Notes: generated from the letters alone by a model not told the origin. A stretch of DNA of 64,000 bases from Sclerotinia nivalis (GCA_029531795.1 JAPEIS010000001.1:6200001-6264000); one strand, 5' to 3'; counted from the stretch's first letter, positions 36,709 to 51,000 are shown. A program made the numbers and translations.

Positions 36709-38165
36709 CTTTTATACTGAATTCCAAAGACTAATATTGAAAACCGGGATGGTCAATGATAATAATACTTTGATTATTCTATTAAAATAAATTCTATCGA
36801 ATGAATTAAAAAACCAGATTATTATTGTTAAGCTATTTACAAATAGTATTAATATATTTATTGTTTTTATACAAACATTAAAGAATTGCTATTTATATTT
36901 GATGAGATCGATCAATTCCAATCGCAACCCAATCATCCCATCATTCTATATTACAATTCAAAATCTGAATCTTGTTAATTATACTTCTACTTTGTTTCCG
37001 AATACTATTATTCGATCTACTGTTTCTGTTACAATTATACCTACTGGAGATCCAATAGATCTCAGTTCCTAAAGATATACTAATAGATACAAACGAAAAG
37101 AATACTTCTGTTATGGATCTACTGATTACTATATAAAGGATTGTTTATTCTCAAATAATCATTCTATATAAGCTAAAACTAATCTTACCAGTTTTGCCTT
37201 ACCATTCTTTATTCCGTTCTTCGCTTAGATTCAATTATATATTATATCATTATACAATCTATCCCCTTTCGACTCCCCGAATTCAAAAAACAGAATCCGC
37301 TTAATATAAATCGTTATCAAACGAAAACCCTATATATACTATACCTATCCATCACTACAATTCGAGGCTTATCTTTTGCTAAAGAAACAAATAATCGAAT
37401 AAACCTGATAATATTGTTTGTTACTATCCTACCGATATCTAATCGATCCTATTCCATTTACATTATAATGAATAATGAATACAAAGGATATACTTTCATA
37501 AATCGAAATTGAATTGAAACTATTAAACTTTCAATATACAAATTATCTGTTCTATTTGAAATCATTAGATTCAATAGAAAAATACTGCCTGAAAACCAAA
37601 TGGATCATTATATCCTAATCGATCTACAAATCAACGATTACTATAAGAAAAGATCGAAAATCTATATCATTGAATTAGCTTATTATTCGAATATCCTGAG
37701 ATTAGCCTAGCTAAAGAAATACAATCCCTATATCAGATTCGCATCCAATACCTTTCACTTCGATAACGAGTCCTACTAGAAGTCCTATAATATACCTACA
37801 CAATTATCGAATATCCAAACTCTATCCGATATCCCTATCAAAATCTATTCTGTTTATCTATTGTTCTATTCTGAAATATTAAAGAAAAAAAAATATAACA
37901 AACATTTCAATCCAAACTTACTCAATATACATCTATCAAAATTACAAAATGTTTCAAGCTAGTATCGATTTGATAAATCGAATCCTAAAAGAAAAAGAAG
38001 ATTTTGTTTTCGAAGATCTATCTATTGAATTCCGATTGTAAATCGATATATTTTCTTTATATAACATTAACAAATTATCTCTACACTATCTATACAATCA
38101 TAATATCCGATTACAAGATAGAACTAAACTACCGTTTGAAGCTCTGTATTCAATATCTCAAAACG
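36709..38165 (+). pseudogene. gag/protease-region remnant of element 2
   Basis: A zinc knuckle at 37103-37144 reads YFCYGSTDYYIKDC against the expected C-x2-C-x4-H-x4-C. The first two Cys are Tyr and the His is Tyr, all explainable by G to A or C to T. Frames around it are short and stop-filled. The sister copy at 46650-46691 (minus) has lost the same cysteines. Confidence 0.6.
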
Positions 38166-39256
38166 AATTGAAAACTTTACAAAAATAATTAAAAGAAAAT
38201 CTAACAAAAGAATTCATTTAATCGAATTCTTTCGTTTCTATTTCGTTTGTTCTATTTGTTAAGAAATCCAATAATAATCTTCAATTTTATATAGATTATT
38301 ATATATTGAATAATTTATCTATAAAAAACCAATATCCATTACCCTTAATCAAAGAATTCTTGAATAATCTGAAAAGGATGAAGTATTTTACGAAAATAGA
38401 TATTATCTCAGTTTTCAATAATATCCGAATCAAAGAAGAATAAGAATATCTGATTATATTCTGTACCCGATTTAGTCTATTCGAAACCTTAATTATATTA
38501 TTTGAATTGATCAGAATCCTAACAACATTCCAACAATTTATCAATGATATTCTGAAAGAATATCTAGATATATTTTATATTATTTATTTGGATAATATTC
38601 TGATCTACAATAAGATTTATTCTGAATATATAAAGTATATACAAAAAGTATTAAACGTTTTACAGAAAACCGGATTATATATCAATCTATCGAAATACGA
38701 ATTTCTAAAACCTGAAACGAAATTCTTGGGTTTAATTATAGATTAAAAGGGGATCCGAATAGACTCAATCAAGATTAAGATAATAATTGATTGAAAAACA
38801 TCGAAGAATCTGATAGATATATAAATATTTATAGAGTTTAACAATTTCTATCGATACTTTATTCGTAATTTCTTCTCGATCATTTATTCGATAATAAATC
38901 TGATTAAAAAGGATATAGTCTTTCAATAGAATCTTGTTTATAAGAAATCGTTCTTGAATCTGAAAACTGTATTTATAATAGCATTTATATTAACCTTTTT
39001 CGATTAGAAAAAGGATATGATTCTAGAGATGAATATATTGGATTATATATCTGCTAGAATTCTTTCTTAATATAATAACAATGGAATTTTGAAACCTGTT
39101 ATATATTTCTTTAAGAAATATTCGATTATAGAGTATAACTATAAGATTTATAATAAAGAATTACTAACAATTATTCGCTATTTCGAAGAATAGCAATCCG
39201 AATTAGAAGATGCTTTTTCTTTGATCAAAATCATTATAGATTATAAAAATCTGAAG
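38165..39256 (+). pseudogene. reverse transcriptase/RNase H remnant of element 2
   Basis: Readable through stops: [35 protein letters not shown], then the polymerase motif as YLDN (38585-38596) instead of YLDD, then KYEFLKPETKFLGLII and RNase H-like [20 protein letters not shown]. The sequence is cut at 39257 by the mariner insertion and resumes at 40694 (CTTTACAACTAC). Confidence 0.82.
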
Positions 39257-39377
39257 TAAGAGTTCTGGACATCACTCACCGCACACCATCCATTTTTCGT
39301 ATATACTTTTAATAATTTAATAATAAATCAACTTTACAATATTTTTGATTGAAATTTTGAAGATATATTAATGAATA

Positions 39378-40568
39378 GTGGCCAATCCCTTTACTTTAAT
39401 TACATCTTCCAATTTATATACCAATTTCTCAGTATATGGCCTGAAATCTAAGGGATCTACCATCTTCTATAACCTCCTCAACTCTCGCTTTAATTCTTCA
39501 ATAGAAGTAGGTACAAATGGTAGTTTTTTCAATTCCTTTTTTATCCAACGTTATACCTTCTCAATTGGATTGAGATCTGGAGAGGAAGGGGGTCATTGAA
39601 AGCCTCTAACTTTATGCTCCAATCGAGCTGTTTTAGTATATTTCAAATGGACCTTTGCATCATCCTTTATAAATATATATTCAGATCCTAGTTCATCAAA
39701 TAAGGGGAAAATGATTGGAATAAGGACCTGATCCCGATATGCCATCGAAGTGATCCTTTTGTCGCCTACATTTTTCTTCAAAAAGACTAATGAAGATTTA
39801 TAATTCCAATCTAAAGCATCCCATATCATCACCGATACCCTTCCTGAATGGTATACTGATTTAATACAGTTAGTACACTTTTTTTCATCAATCCTACGAG
39901 TAATCCAAATCCTACCACTCTTTTCTAGTTCAAAAGTATTCTCATCTGATTATATAACTTTCCTCCAATCATCCCTCCTTTTTCGAACGGCAGCGATATC
40001 ACTAGTCCCCCATCATCGATGCTGTCACGGGGCTAGAACTCTACCACTAGGCCACGAAACCCCTAAAAGGGTAGAAGTAGTTTGATCGGTATCAATACTA
40101 CTCGATAGAGTTATGAACCCGTGACAGATGCGATAATGCAAAATCTAGCCGTTTTTTTGTTTGGGTTTTTGAGATAAATGGCCTAGGGTATGCTATATAT
40201 CTTTTATAGCTATGCCGATGTAGCTCTCGATGAATTGTACGTATCGAAGCTTTGATGCCTAGTATGTTTTTGACTTGCTCGAAAGTCATTCTCCTTCTGG
40301 ACCAATTATTTGCTATAGCCCTTATAATTCGACGAATCTCTTTTACTGTTATCATACTAGAAAGGTAAACTTTCCCTTTCCTAGTTCTCCTAGTAGAATT
40401 CGATTTAATTATTCCCTTTGCGGTGGATCGTAGTACACCCAAATTTTGAGCGATCCAGCTCCACGATCTCCCTAACTCTCGAGCCTGTATGACTTTAGAG
40501 CGACGAGGGGTCTTCCAATTTTCATGAAATTGATGATTATCATTCTCATCATTAAATTGAATATCCAT
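39378..40568 (-). pseudogene. mariner-like transposase, interrupted
   Basis: ATG at 40568. The N-terminal helix-turn-helix region includes RSKVIQARELGRSWSWIAQN and a second HTH (MTFEQVKNILGIKASIRTIH). After the solo LTR-like insertion (40023-40126) it continues with the DDE domain: SDENTFELEKSGRIWITRR, FIKDDAKVHLKYTKTARLEH and PPSSPDLNPIEKV. At least two Trp codons have become TAG (before SDE and after NPIEKV), the classic RIP outcome. Nonfunctional. Confidence 0.9.
40023..40126. repeat. 104-bp solo-LTR-like insertion in the mariner
   Basis: Begins TGTCACGGGGCTAG and ends AACCCGTGACA, with 5-bp duplications GATGC on both sides (40018-40022, 40127-40131). The eight terminal bases match those of the two larger LTR families here, but the interior does not. 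The minus strand carries TGGCCTAGTGG, which resembles a tRNA A-box. It is either a very short solo LTR (TRIM-like) or a tRNA-related element. Confidence 0.75.
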
Positions 40569-40693
40569 TTTGAATTTGAAAAGAAAATATTGAAGATTCG
40601 AATAATGGTAGATTATTTAAAATGGGGGGTTGGAAATAAGGTGGCTGGGTTGATCTCGCTTAAATGTGCGGTGAGTGATGTCCAGAACTCTTA

Positions 40694-42629
40694 CTTTACA
40701 ACTACAAAACTATTGAACTATCGTCAAATCTATTGATCTGAATTTCTATTCTGTTTCAATTTCAAGATTATATATTATTCTGAAAAGCAAAAAGCGAAAT
40801 CTGATATTCTGATTAAAAGATCAAAGGATTTATTTAAAAAAGAGAATGAATGTTTTCTTTATCAAAGTTAAACTATTCTGAAAACTGAAAATCTAGATAT
40901 AGATCTGTTTTCTATTATTAATTCAAAAAAGAAAATTCATTTCGTAATTACAATTCGTAACCAAATCTATACCAATATCTCATTATCTATTCGCAATCCC
41001 GAATTATCTATTCAGGAATCTGGATTATCTATCTATAAATCTGAATCATTTGTGATACCTGATAATCCAATCCCTATCCAATAACTTGAATCTATATAAT
41101 TGAAACCCCTTGAAGAATTGAAATCTCTATTCGTTGAAATTTACCTATTCGATTCATTTCCATTATCGATTCTAAAGATTTTAGAAAAGAATATTATTAA
41201 ATATCTATATATTATATTATCTAAATATATTATAAATAATAATCTATTATATTATTATAAGAAACTTTATATTTCTAATTACGATCCTCTGAAAATAAAA
41301 CTTCTTCGAATGATTTATAATTCTTCTATTGTTGAATATCCATATTATATTTATACTTTCGAATTATTTTCTTGAAATTACTATTGATCTAGATATTATA
41401 ATTATATCTTTTATTGAATATATAATTGTTATAATTGTTATCGAACTATTCCGAATTATAAAGAATAAAAAGAAATCTTATACTTTTTCTCGATTCTACA
41501 ACAAACCTAAAGAGATATCTTAATCGATTTCATCATTCATCTTCCGAAAAGTTCTAAATATAATACAATATTTATTATAATCGATCAATTAACCAAAATG
41601 AAGCATTTCTTACTTTATTAAGAAATCTATAATTCTAAAGAAGTTTCCTATTTATTCCTAAAATATATATAAAAGCTTTATAATTTATTACAAATTATTA
41701 TATCCAATTATAAAACTCAATTTATCTTTGATTTTTGAAAATATATCTATAAACGATTAAATACTATTTCGAAATTATCGATAATTTATCATCCTGAAAT
41801 CGATAAATAAATAGAAAAAGCAAATACAATACTTAAACAATATCTTCATTTGTATATATTCTATCTACAGAATAATTGATTCGAATAATTACCAATCACC
41901 AAATTCTCGATTAATTTTATTTAATCCAAAAGCTTTCATCTATTATTGTTCTTTACCAATTACAATTTTCATTTCCAAATGGATTTCGAACCCGTTACAC
42001 TTTTCGATCATTTTGAAATCTTAAATACTAAAGAATTTATCAAAAAGATGAAATCGATTATTGATCACCTAAAAACCAAATTGATTACTAATTAAACCCA
42101 TTATTCGAAAAATACCGATTCCTATTGTTCATTTATTTATCAATACCAGCTTGGAAATTTAGTCTAATTTAATACTAAAAATATCCGAACTTTTCGTTCC
42201 CAAAAAAAACTAGATTGGAAAAACTTAGATCCCTTCCGAATTCTAAAAACTATAAACTTATACATTTACAAATTGAAACTCTCTATCTTTATAAAGAATC
42301 ATTTGGTTTTTCATATTAATCTATTATATTCTATTAATAATAATCCTATCCTCAATCAATACAACTCACCCCCCCCTTCTATCGAAATTAAAGACATTGA
42401 ACAATTCGATATAAAAGAAATCCTGGATTTCTGATAAAAACATCAAGACTGTAATAATTTCTGTTTAAAATATACTATTCGATAGATAAACTATAATATA
42501 CCTATCGAAAAACTTACAGAGTATTTGAAGAATATTCAAAAACTGATCCGTAATTATCACCATCATTATCCAGATAAACCTAATCCCCTTAATTATCTCA
42601 ATAAAGTTCGACTTTAAAGAAAGAGATAC
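40694..42629 (+). pseudogene. integrase-region remnant of element 2
   Basis: The frame at 41100-41375 (LKSLFVEIYLFDSFPLSI ... LLYYYKKLYI) matches the frames at 43845-44261 and 49039-49335 in the sister copies, at the place of the integrase zinc-binding region. Core catalytic residues cannot be placed with certainty because of decay. Confidence 0.6.
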
Positions 42630-42842
42630 TATTACAAGGTCCCTGTATATAATATACAAAGACCATTCGGATTCCGACTTATAAAAATCGGATCTTGGAT
42701 AAATATAGGCTAGCCCCAATCGGGGCTAATACTACACATAAATATATTTAAGGAACCATTCCTTCTACAAAAACATAACTCTTCGAGCTACATCTTATTA
42801 ATAAAAATGATTCCTGTTATTCTATCTGTTGCCTCCGTAATA
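42630..42842 (+). repeat. 3' LTR of element 2
   Basis: 213 bp from TATTACAAGGTCCCTG to CTCCGTAATA; directly repeats 29014-29226. Confidence 0.88.
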
Positions 42843-42847
42843 TATTT

Positions 42848-45800
42848 AATGTTTTTAATTTCGATAGAAGAGAAAGATAGATTATATTGTTTAAAGATAG
42901 AATCATTATTGATAAGATATAATAGATTAATATAAAAGATCGAATGATTTTTTATAAAAATAAAAAATTCTAATTCATAAATATATAAGTTTATGATTTT
43001 CAGAATTTAGAAGGGATTTAAATTCTTCTAATCTAATTTCTTTTGGAAACGAAAAGTTCGGATATTCTTAATATTAAACTAGATTAGATTTTTAAATTGA
43101 TATCGATAGATAGATGAACAATAAAAATCGGTATTCTTTGAATAATAGATTTAATTAATAATCAATTCGATCTTCAAATAATCAATGATCGATTTCATCT
43201 TTTTAACGAATTCTTTAGTATTTAGGATTCCAAAGCGATTGGAAAGTATAACAGATTCGAAATCTATTCGGAGATGGAAATTGTAATTGATAAAGAATGA
43301 TAATAGATAAAAACTTTTGGATCAAATAAAGTTAATTAAGAATTCGACGATTGATAGTTATTCGGATTAATCGTTTTGTAGATAGAATATATATAAATGA
43401 AAATATTGTTTGAATATTGTATTTGCTTTTTTCGTTTATTTATTGATTTTAGGATAATAAGTTATTGATAGTTTCGAAATAGTATTTAATCGTTTATAAA
43501 TATATTTCCAAAAATCAAAAATAAATTAAACTTTACAATTGGATATAATGGTTTGTAATAAATTATAAAGCTTTTATATATATTTCAGAAACAAATAGAA
43601 GATTTCTTTAGAATTATAGGTTTTTTGGTAGAATAGAAAATACTTCATTTTGGTTAATCGATCGATTACAATAAATATTGTATTGTATTTAAAGCTTTTC
43701 GGAAGATAGATAATGAAATCGATTGAAATATCTTTCTAAATTTGTTATAGAATTGGAAAAAAATATAAGATTCCTTTTTGTTTTTTATAGTTCAAAATTA
43801 TAATAATTGTATAGTTAATAAAAGATATAATTGTAATATCTAGATCAATAGTAATTTTGAAAAAGCAATTCGAAGATATAAATATAATATAGATATTCGA
43901 TAATAAAGAAATCGTAAATCATTTGAAAAAGTTTTGTTTTTAAAGAATTATAATTAGGGATATAAAGTTTTTTATAATAATATAATAGATTATTATTTAT
44001 AATATATTTAGATAATATAATATATAAATATTTAGTAGTATTCTTTTTTAAAGCTTTTAGAATCGATAATAGAAATAGATCGAATAGATAAATTTCAACG
44101 AATAAAGGTTTTAGTTTTTCAAAGGGATTCCAATTGTATAGATTCAAATCATTGGACAGGGATTGAGTTATCGAATATCGCAGATGGTTCAGATTCACAA
44201 ATAGGTAATCCGGATTTGCGAATAGATGATTCAGGATTACAGATAAATAATAGAGTATCAATATAGATTTGATTATAGATTATAATCGCGAAATGGATTT
44301 TCTTTTTTCGATTAATAATAGAAAACAAATCTGTATTTAGATTTTCAGTTTTCAAAACAATTTGATTTTGATGAAGAAAGTATTTATCCTTTTTTTTTAG
44401 ATAAATCCTTTGATCTTTTGATTAGAGTATTAGATTTCGTTCTTTGCTTTTCAGAATAATATATAATCTTGAAATTGAAATGGAACAAAAATTCAGATTA
44501 ATAGATTTGATAATAGTTCAATAGTTTTATGATTGTAAAGTATTCTAGATTTTTATAATTTATAATGATTTTGATTAAGAAAAAGACGTTTTCTAATTCG
44601 GATCGCTATTTTTCGAAATAGCGAATAATCGTTAATAATTCTTTATTATAAATCTTGTAATTATATTCTATAATCGAATACTTTTTAGAGAAATATACAA
44701 TAGATCTCAGAATTCTATTATTATTATATTGGAAAAGGATTTCAATAGATATATAATCCAATATATTCGTTTTTAGAATTATATTCTTTTCTTAATCAAA
44801 AAAAGCTAATATAGATATCATTATAAATATAGTTTTCAGATTCGAAAATGATTTCTTATAAATAAGATCCTATTGAAAGGCTATATTCTTTTTAATCAGA
44901 TTTATTATCGAACAAATAATCGAAAAGAAATCGCGAATAAAATATCGATAGAAATTACTAAACTCTATAAATATTTGTATATTTGTTAAGCTTTTTGATG
45001 TTTTCCAATCAATTATCATTTTAATCTTGATTAGATTTATTCGGATTCCTTTTCAACCTACAATTAGACCCAGGAATTTCGTTTCAGATTTCAGAAATTC
45101 GTATTTCAATAAATTGATATATAATCCAACTTTCCGTAAGATATCTAGTACTTTTTGTATATACTTTATATATTCAGAACGGATTTTATTATAGATCAGA
45201 ATATTATCTAAATAAATAATATAGAATATATCTAGATATTCTTTCAAAGTATCGTTAATAAATCGTTGGAATATTGTTAAGGTTTCGATCAATCCGAATA
45301 GTATAATCAAGATTTCGAATAAACCGAATCGAATACAGAATGCAATCAGATATTCTTATCCTTTCTTGATTTGGATATTATTGAAAACCGAAATGATATC
45401 TATTTTCGTAAAATATTTTATCCTTTTCAAATTATTCAAGAACTTTTTGATTAAAAATAATGGATATCGGTTTTTTATAAATAGATTATTCAATATACGA
45501 TAATCTATACAAAATCGAAGATCATTATTAGATTTCTTAACAAATAGAACAAACGAAACAAAAGCAAAGGAATTCGATTAGATGAATCTTTTTACTAGAT
45601 TTTCCTTTAATCATTTTTGCAAAGCTTTCAATTCGTTCTAAGATATTGAATATAAAGCTTCAAATAATAGTTTAATTCTATTTTGCAATCAGATATTATA
45701 ATTGTATAAACAATATAGAAATAGTTTGTCAATATTATATAGAGAAAATATATCGATCTATAATCGGAATTCAACAAACAGATCTTCGGGAATAAAATCT

Positions 45801-47812
45801 TTTTTTTTTTCAGGATTCGATTTATCAAATCGATATTAACTTGAAATATTTTGTAATCTCGATAAATATATATTAAGCAAATTCAGATTGAAACATTTAT
45901 TATATCTCTTTTCTTTAATATTTCAAAACAGAACAATAGATAAACAAAATAGACTTTGATAAAGATATCGAATAGAACTCGGATACTTGATAATTGTATA
46001 AATATATTACAAAACTTCCAATAGAATTCGTTATCGAAACGAAAAGTATTGAATATAAATCCGATATAAGGATCATATTTCTTTAATCAAGCCAGCCTTA
46101 GAATAATCAGATAATAAATTAATTCAATAATATAGATTTTCGATTTTTTTTTATAATAATCATTGATTTATAGATCGATTAGAATATAATTCATTCGGTT
46201 TTCAGATAGTATTTTTCTATCAAATTCAATGATTTCGAATAGAATAGATAATTTATATATTAGAAGTTTAATAGCTTCAATTCAACTTCGATTTGCAAAA
46301 GTATATTCTTTATATTCGTTATTCATTATAATATAAATAAAATAAGATCGATCAAATATCGATAGGATAATAATAAATAATATTATTAAATTTACTCAAT
46401 TGTTTGTTTCTTTAATGAAAGATAAATCTCGAATTGTAATAATAGATAGGTATAATATATATAGAGTTTTCGTTTGATAATGATTTATATTAGATAGATT
46501 TCGTTTTCTGAATTCAGAGAGTTGGAAGGGGATAGATTGTATAATGATATAGTATATAATTAAATCTGGACGGAAAACGGAATAAAGAATGATAGGGTAA
46601 GATTAATAAAATTAGTTTTAGTTTATATAGAACAATTATTTGAGAATAGATAATTCTTTATACAATGATTAATAGATCTATAATAAAAGTATTTTTTTCG
46701 TTTATATCTATTAGTATATCTTTGAGAACTGAAATCTATTAGATTTTTAATAGATATAATCGTAGCAAAAGCAACAAATTGAACAATAGTATTCGGGAAC
46801 AAAGTAGAGATACAATTAACAGAATTCAGATTTTGAATCGTAATACAGAGCGACAGAATGATTAAGTTATGATCAAAGTTGGTTGGTTTTATCAAGTATA
46901 AATAACGATTCTCCAATGTTTATATAAAAACAATGAATATATCAATATTATTTGTAAATAGTTTAATAATAACAATTTAGTTCTTTAGTTCATTCGATAG
47001 AGTTTATTCTAATAGGATAATCAGGGTACTATTATCGTCAGCCATCCTAGCTTCCAATACTAATCTTTGGAATTTAGTATAGAAGATATAGAATAATTGA
47101 TTTCTTTGTTTCAAATTGATTAGGAGTTTTCGAGCTTTGATTCATTTGTTTTGGTTTCTATAAGCTCTTTCCAATATTTGTAATAGATTTTTATAATCAA
47201 CAAATTTAACAAATTGCTTTTTGATATTATATAATCGAATTTATATAACAATAGATCTAATTAATCTTTCAGTTATATAAATCAAACGAAAATATAGAAA
47301 AATAAAGCAATCGGAATTGGTATACATTTTATTTTATATTTGATTGATAAATCGATCAAGATCGATTTTCGTTTTATCAAATGATATAGGATTAAGTATC
47401 TTTTTACTCAATTGAGATTTCAACAAAACAAAAACAACAATCGGGATTGTAACGGATATCAAAAACAAAAGATCGATTAAATTGATGGGGATTGAAACAA
47501 ACGAAGCGATAGAGATGGGATGAAATTGAATTAGATAGATAATTAATTTATTGTTTTTTTTCTTTTATTATATGAATACAGTTTTTTCGATTTGTAGATC
47601 GAAAATAAGCTTTTGAATTACAGATTATAAATCGATTATCTTTATCTTTATTCTTATATTATAATCATAAAGGGAAATGAGATAATAATACCAGATTATG
47701 ATATCGTTAATTATAGCAGTAACGAATTCTTCAAGGGAGTTAAATTGATTAGATAGATGCGGATGAGATGATATTATAGAAGTGTTGATATAGATAGATA
47801 GAAGTTATATAG
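42848..47812 (-). pseudogene. gag-pol remnants of element 1
   Basis: Minus strand: zinc knuckle remnant at 46650-46691, where the Cys positions read Tyr. RT piece at 45053-45310 reads FQRFINDTLKEYLDIFY and YLDN (45203-45214), then KYEFLKSETKFLGLIV. An integrase-region piece is at 43845-44261. No long frame survives. The left end joins sequence at 29013 once element 2 is removed. Confidence 0.8.
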
Positions 47813-47868
47813 TATTATAGAGACAATAGATAGAATAACAGGAATCACTTTTATTAATAAAATATAAT
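47813..47868 (-). repeat. 5' LTR of element 1, first fragment
   Basis: 56 bp starting TATTATAGAGACAATAGA; equals nucleotides 1-56 of the 213-bp LTR. Broken by element 5 at the TSD ATAAT (47864-47868). Confidence 0.88.
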
Positions 47869-48081
47869 TATCACGGAGGCAACAGACAGAATAACAGGAA
47901 TCACTTTTATTAATAAGATGTAGCTCGAAGAGTTATGTTTTTATAGAAAGAATGATTTCTTAAATATATTTATGTGTAATGTTAACCCTGATCGGGGCTA
48001 GTCTATATTTATCCGAGATCCGATTTTTATAGATCGGAATCTGAACGATCTTTGTATATTATATATAGGGATTCTATAATA
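47869..48081 (-). repeat. 3' LTR of element 5
   Basis: 213 bp from TATCACGGAGGCAACAGAC to TTCTATAATA. Confidence 0.88.
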
Positions 48082-51000
48082 GTATTTTCCTTTTTAGAGT
48101 CGAGCTTTGTTGAAATGATTAAGGGGATTAGATTTATTTGGATAACGATGATGATAATTATAAATCAGTTCTTGAGTATTCTTTAAATACTTTGTAGGTT
48201 TTTCGGTAGGTGTATTATAATTTATTTATCGGATAGTATACTTCAAACGGGGGTTATTATAGTCCTGATGTTTCTATTGGGAATTCAGGATTTCTTTTAT
48301 ATTGAATTGCTTAATGCTTTCAATTTCGATAGAAGGAGGGGACGGATTATGTTGATTGGGGATAGAGTTATTATTGGTGAGATACAATAGATTAATATGA
48401 AAAATTAGATGATTCTTTATAAAGATAGGGAATTTCAGTTTATAAATATACAAGTTTATAGTTTTTAGGATTCGAAAGGGATCTAAGTTCTTTCAATCTA
48501 GTTTCTTCTAAAAATGAAGAATTCGGATATTCTTAGTATTAAATCAGATTAAATCTTTAGATTGGTATTGATGAATAAGCGAACGATAAGAATCGGTATT
48601 TTTCGAATAATAAATTTGATTAACGATTAGTTTGGTTTTTAAATGATCGATGATCGATTTCATTTTTTTGACGAATTCTTTAGTGTTCAGAATTCTAGAG
48701 CGATTAAAGAGTATGATAGGTTCGAAATTTATTCGAAGATGAAAACTGTAATTGGCAAAAAACGGTGATAGGCGGAAGCTTTCGGATTAAACAAAATTAA
48801 TTGAAAATTCGGTGATCGGTAGTTATTTGGATTAATTGTTTTGTAAATAAAATATATATAAGCGAAGATATTGTTTGAATATTGTATTTGCTTTTTCTGT
48901 TTGTTTATTGGTTTTAGAATGATAAATTGTTGATAATTTCGAAACAATATTTAATCGTTTATAGATATATTTCCAAAAGTCAAAGATAAATTGAATTTTA
49001 TGATTGGATATAATAATCTGTAGTAGATTATAAAGCTTTTATATATATTTCAGAAATAGATAGGAGATTTTTTTAAAGTTATAGATATAATGTAGATATC
49101 TGATAATAAAGGAATTGTAAATTATTTGAAAGAATTTTGTTTTCAAAGGATTATAATTAAGGATATAAAGCTTTTTATAATAATATAATAGATCATTATT
49201 TATAATATATTTAGATAATATAATATATAGATATTTAATAATATTCTTTTCTAAAGTCTTTAGGATCGATAACAGAAATGAATTGAATAAATAAGTTTTA
49301 GTAAATAAAGATTTCAGTTTTTCAAAAGATTTCAATTATATAAATTTAGATTATTGAATAGGGATTGAATTATTAGATATTGTAGATAATTCAGATTTAC
49401 AGATAGATAATCCGGATTCTCGAATAGATAGTTCGGGATTGTGGATAAACAATGGAGTATCGGTATAGATTTGATTATAGATTGTAATTGCAAAATAAAT
49501 TTTCTTTTTTGAATTAATAATAGAAAATAGATTTGTATCTAGATTTTCAATTTTCAAAATAATTTGATTTTGATAAAAAAAGCGTTTATTCTTTTCTTTA
49601 AACAAATCTTTTGATCTTTTGATCAAAATATCGGATTTCGCTTTTTGCTTTCTAAAATAATATATAATTTTGAAATTAAAACGAAATAGAAATTCAGATT
49701 AGTAGATTTGACAATAATTCAATAGCTTTGTAATCATGAAGTACTCCAGATTTTTATAATTTGTAATAACTTTAATCGAAAAAGAAGCGTTTTCTAATTT
49801 GGATCGTTATTTTTCGAAATAACAAATAATTACCAATAATTCTTTATTATAAATCTTATAGTTATATTTTATAATCGAATATTTTTTAAAGAAATATACA
49901 ATAGGTTTTAGAATTTCATTGTTATTGTATTGGGAAAGGATTCTAGTAGATATATAATTCGATATATTTGTTTTTAGAATTATATTCTTTTTTTAATCGA
50001 AAAAGACTAATATAGATGCCGCTATAAATGCAGTTTTCAAATTCGAAAATGATTTCTTATAAATAGGATTTCATTGAAAGGCTATATCCTTTTTGATCAG
50101 ATTTATTATCGAGCAAATGATCGAAAAGAAATTGTGAATAAAACGCTAATAAAAATTGTTAAACTTTATAAATATTTATATATTTATCAGGTTCTTCAAT
50201 GTTTTCCAATCAATTATTGTTTTAATTTTGGTTGAATCTATTCGGATCCCTTTTTGGTTTATAATTAGATCCAGGAATTTCGTTTTAGATTTCAAGAATT
50301 TGTATTTTAATAGATTGATATATAATCTGGTTTTCTATAAAGCATTTAGTACTTTTTGTATATATTTTATATATTCAGAATGGGTTTTATTATAGATCAT
50401 AATATTATCTAGATAAACAATATAGAATATATTTAGATATTTTTTTAAAGTATTGTTGATAAATCGTTGGAATGTTGTTGGGGCTTTGGTTAATCCGAAC
50501 AGTATGATCAAGGTTTCGAATAAGCCGAATCGGGTATAGAATATAATCAAGTATTTTTATCCTTTTTTGATTTGAATATTGTTGAAAATCGAGATAATAT
50601 TTATTTTTATAAAATACTTTATCTTTTTTAGATTATTCAAGGATTCTTTAGTTAAAAATAATGAGTATCGGTTTTTTATAGATAAATTATTCAATATATG
50701 ATAGTCTATATAGAATCGAAGATCATTATTGGATTTCTTAATAAATAGAACAAACAAAACGGAAACAAAAAAGTTTGATCAAATAAATTCTTTTATTAGG
50801 TTTTTCTTTAATTATTTTTGCAAAGCTTTCAATTCTTTCCGAGATATTGAATATAGGGTTCCAAATGGTAGTTTAGTTTTATCTTGCAATCGGATATTAT
50901 AATTGTATAAACAATGTGAAGGTAATTTATCAGTGTTATATAAAGAAAATATATCGATCTACAATCGGAATTCAATAAATAGATTTTCGGGAACAGAATC

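Larger units (their letters stand above)
39259..40691 (-). mobile_element. Tc1/mariner-type element nested in element 2
   Basis: Perfect 27-bp terminal inverted repeats, starting AGAGTTCTGGACATCACT, at 39259-39285 and 40665-40691. Flanking TA duplications are at 39257-39258 and 40692-40693; the empty site (CTGGAGTACTTC) is seen in sister copies near 49740. Without the 104-bp insertion and its duplicated 5 bp the element is about 1.3 kb. Confidence 0.92.
29014..42842 (+). mobile_element. Ty3/gypsy-like element 2, opposite orientation, nested in element 1
   Basis: LTRs at 29014-29226 and 42630-42842 are 213 bp and directly repeated. The TSD is TGTTT (29009-29013) and TATTT (42843-42847); both derive by transitions from TGCTT, the sequence present uninterrupted in the sister copy near 48305. 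Internal coding remnants are on the plus strand. It hosts element 3 and a mariner element; without them it is about 5.6 kb. Confidence 0.85.

Noticed and set aside
40018..40131. tRNA gene suggested by an A-box-like motif
   Set aside because: A and B boxes are in the wrong order and no cloverleaf can be drawn; LTR-like ends and TSD explain it better.
47813..48081. Tandem partial LTR from unequal crossover
   Set aside because: The 56-bp fragment and the 162-bp fragment at 53229 complement each other with a 5-bp duplication, so insertion of element 5 into an LTR explains both.
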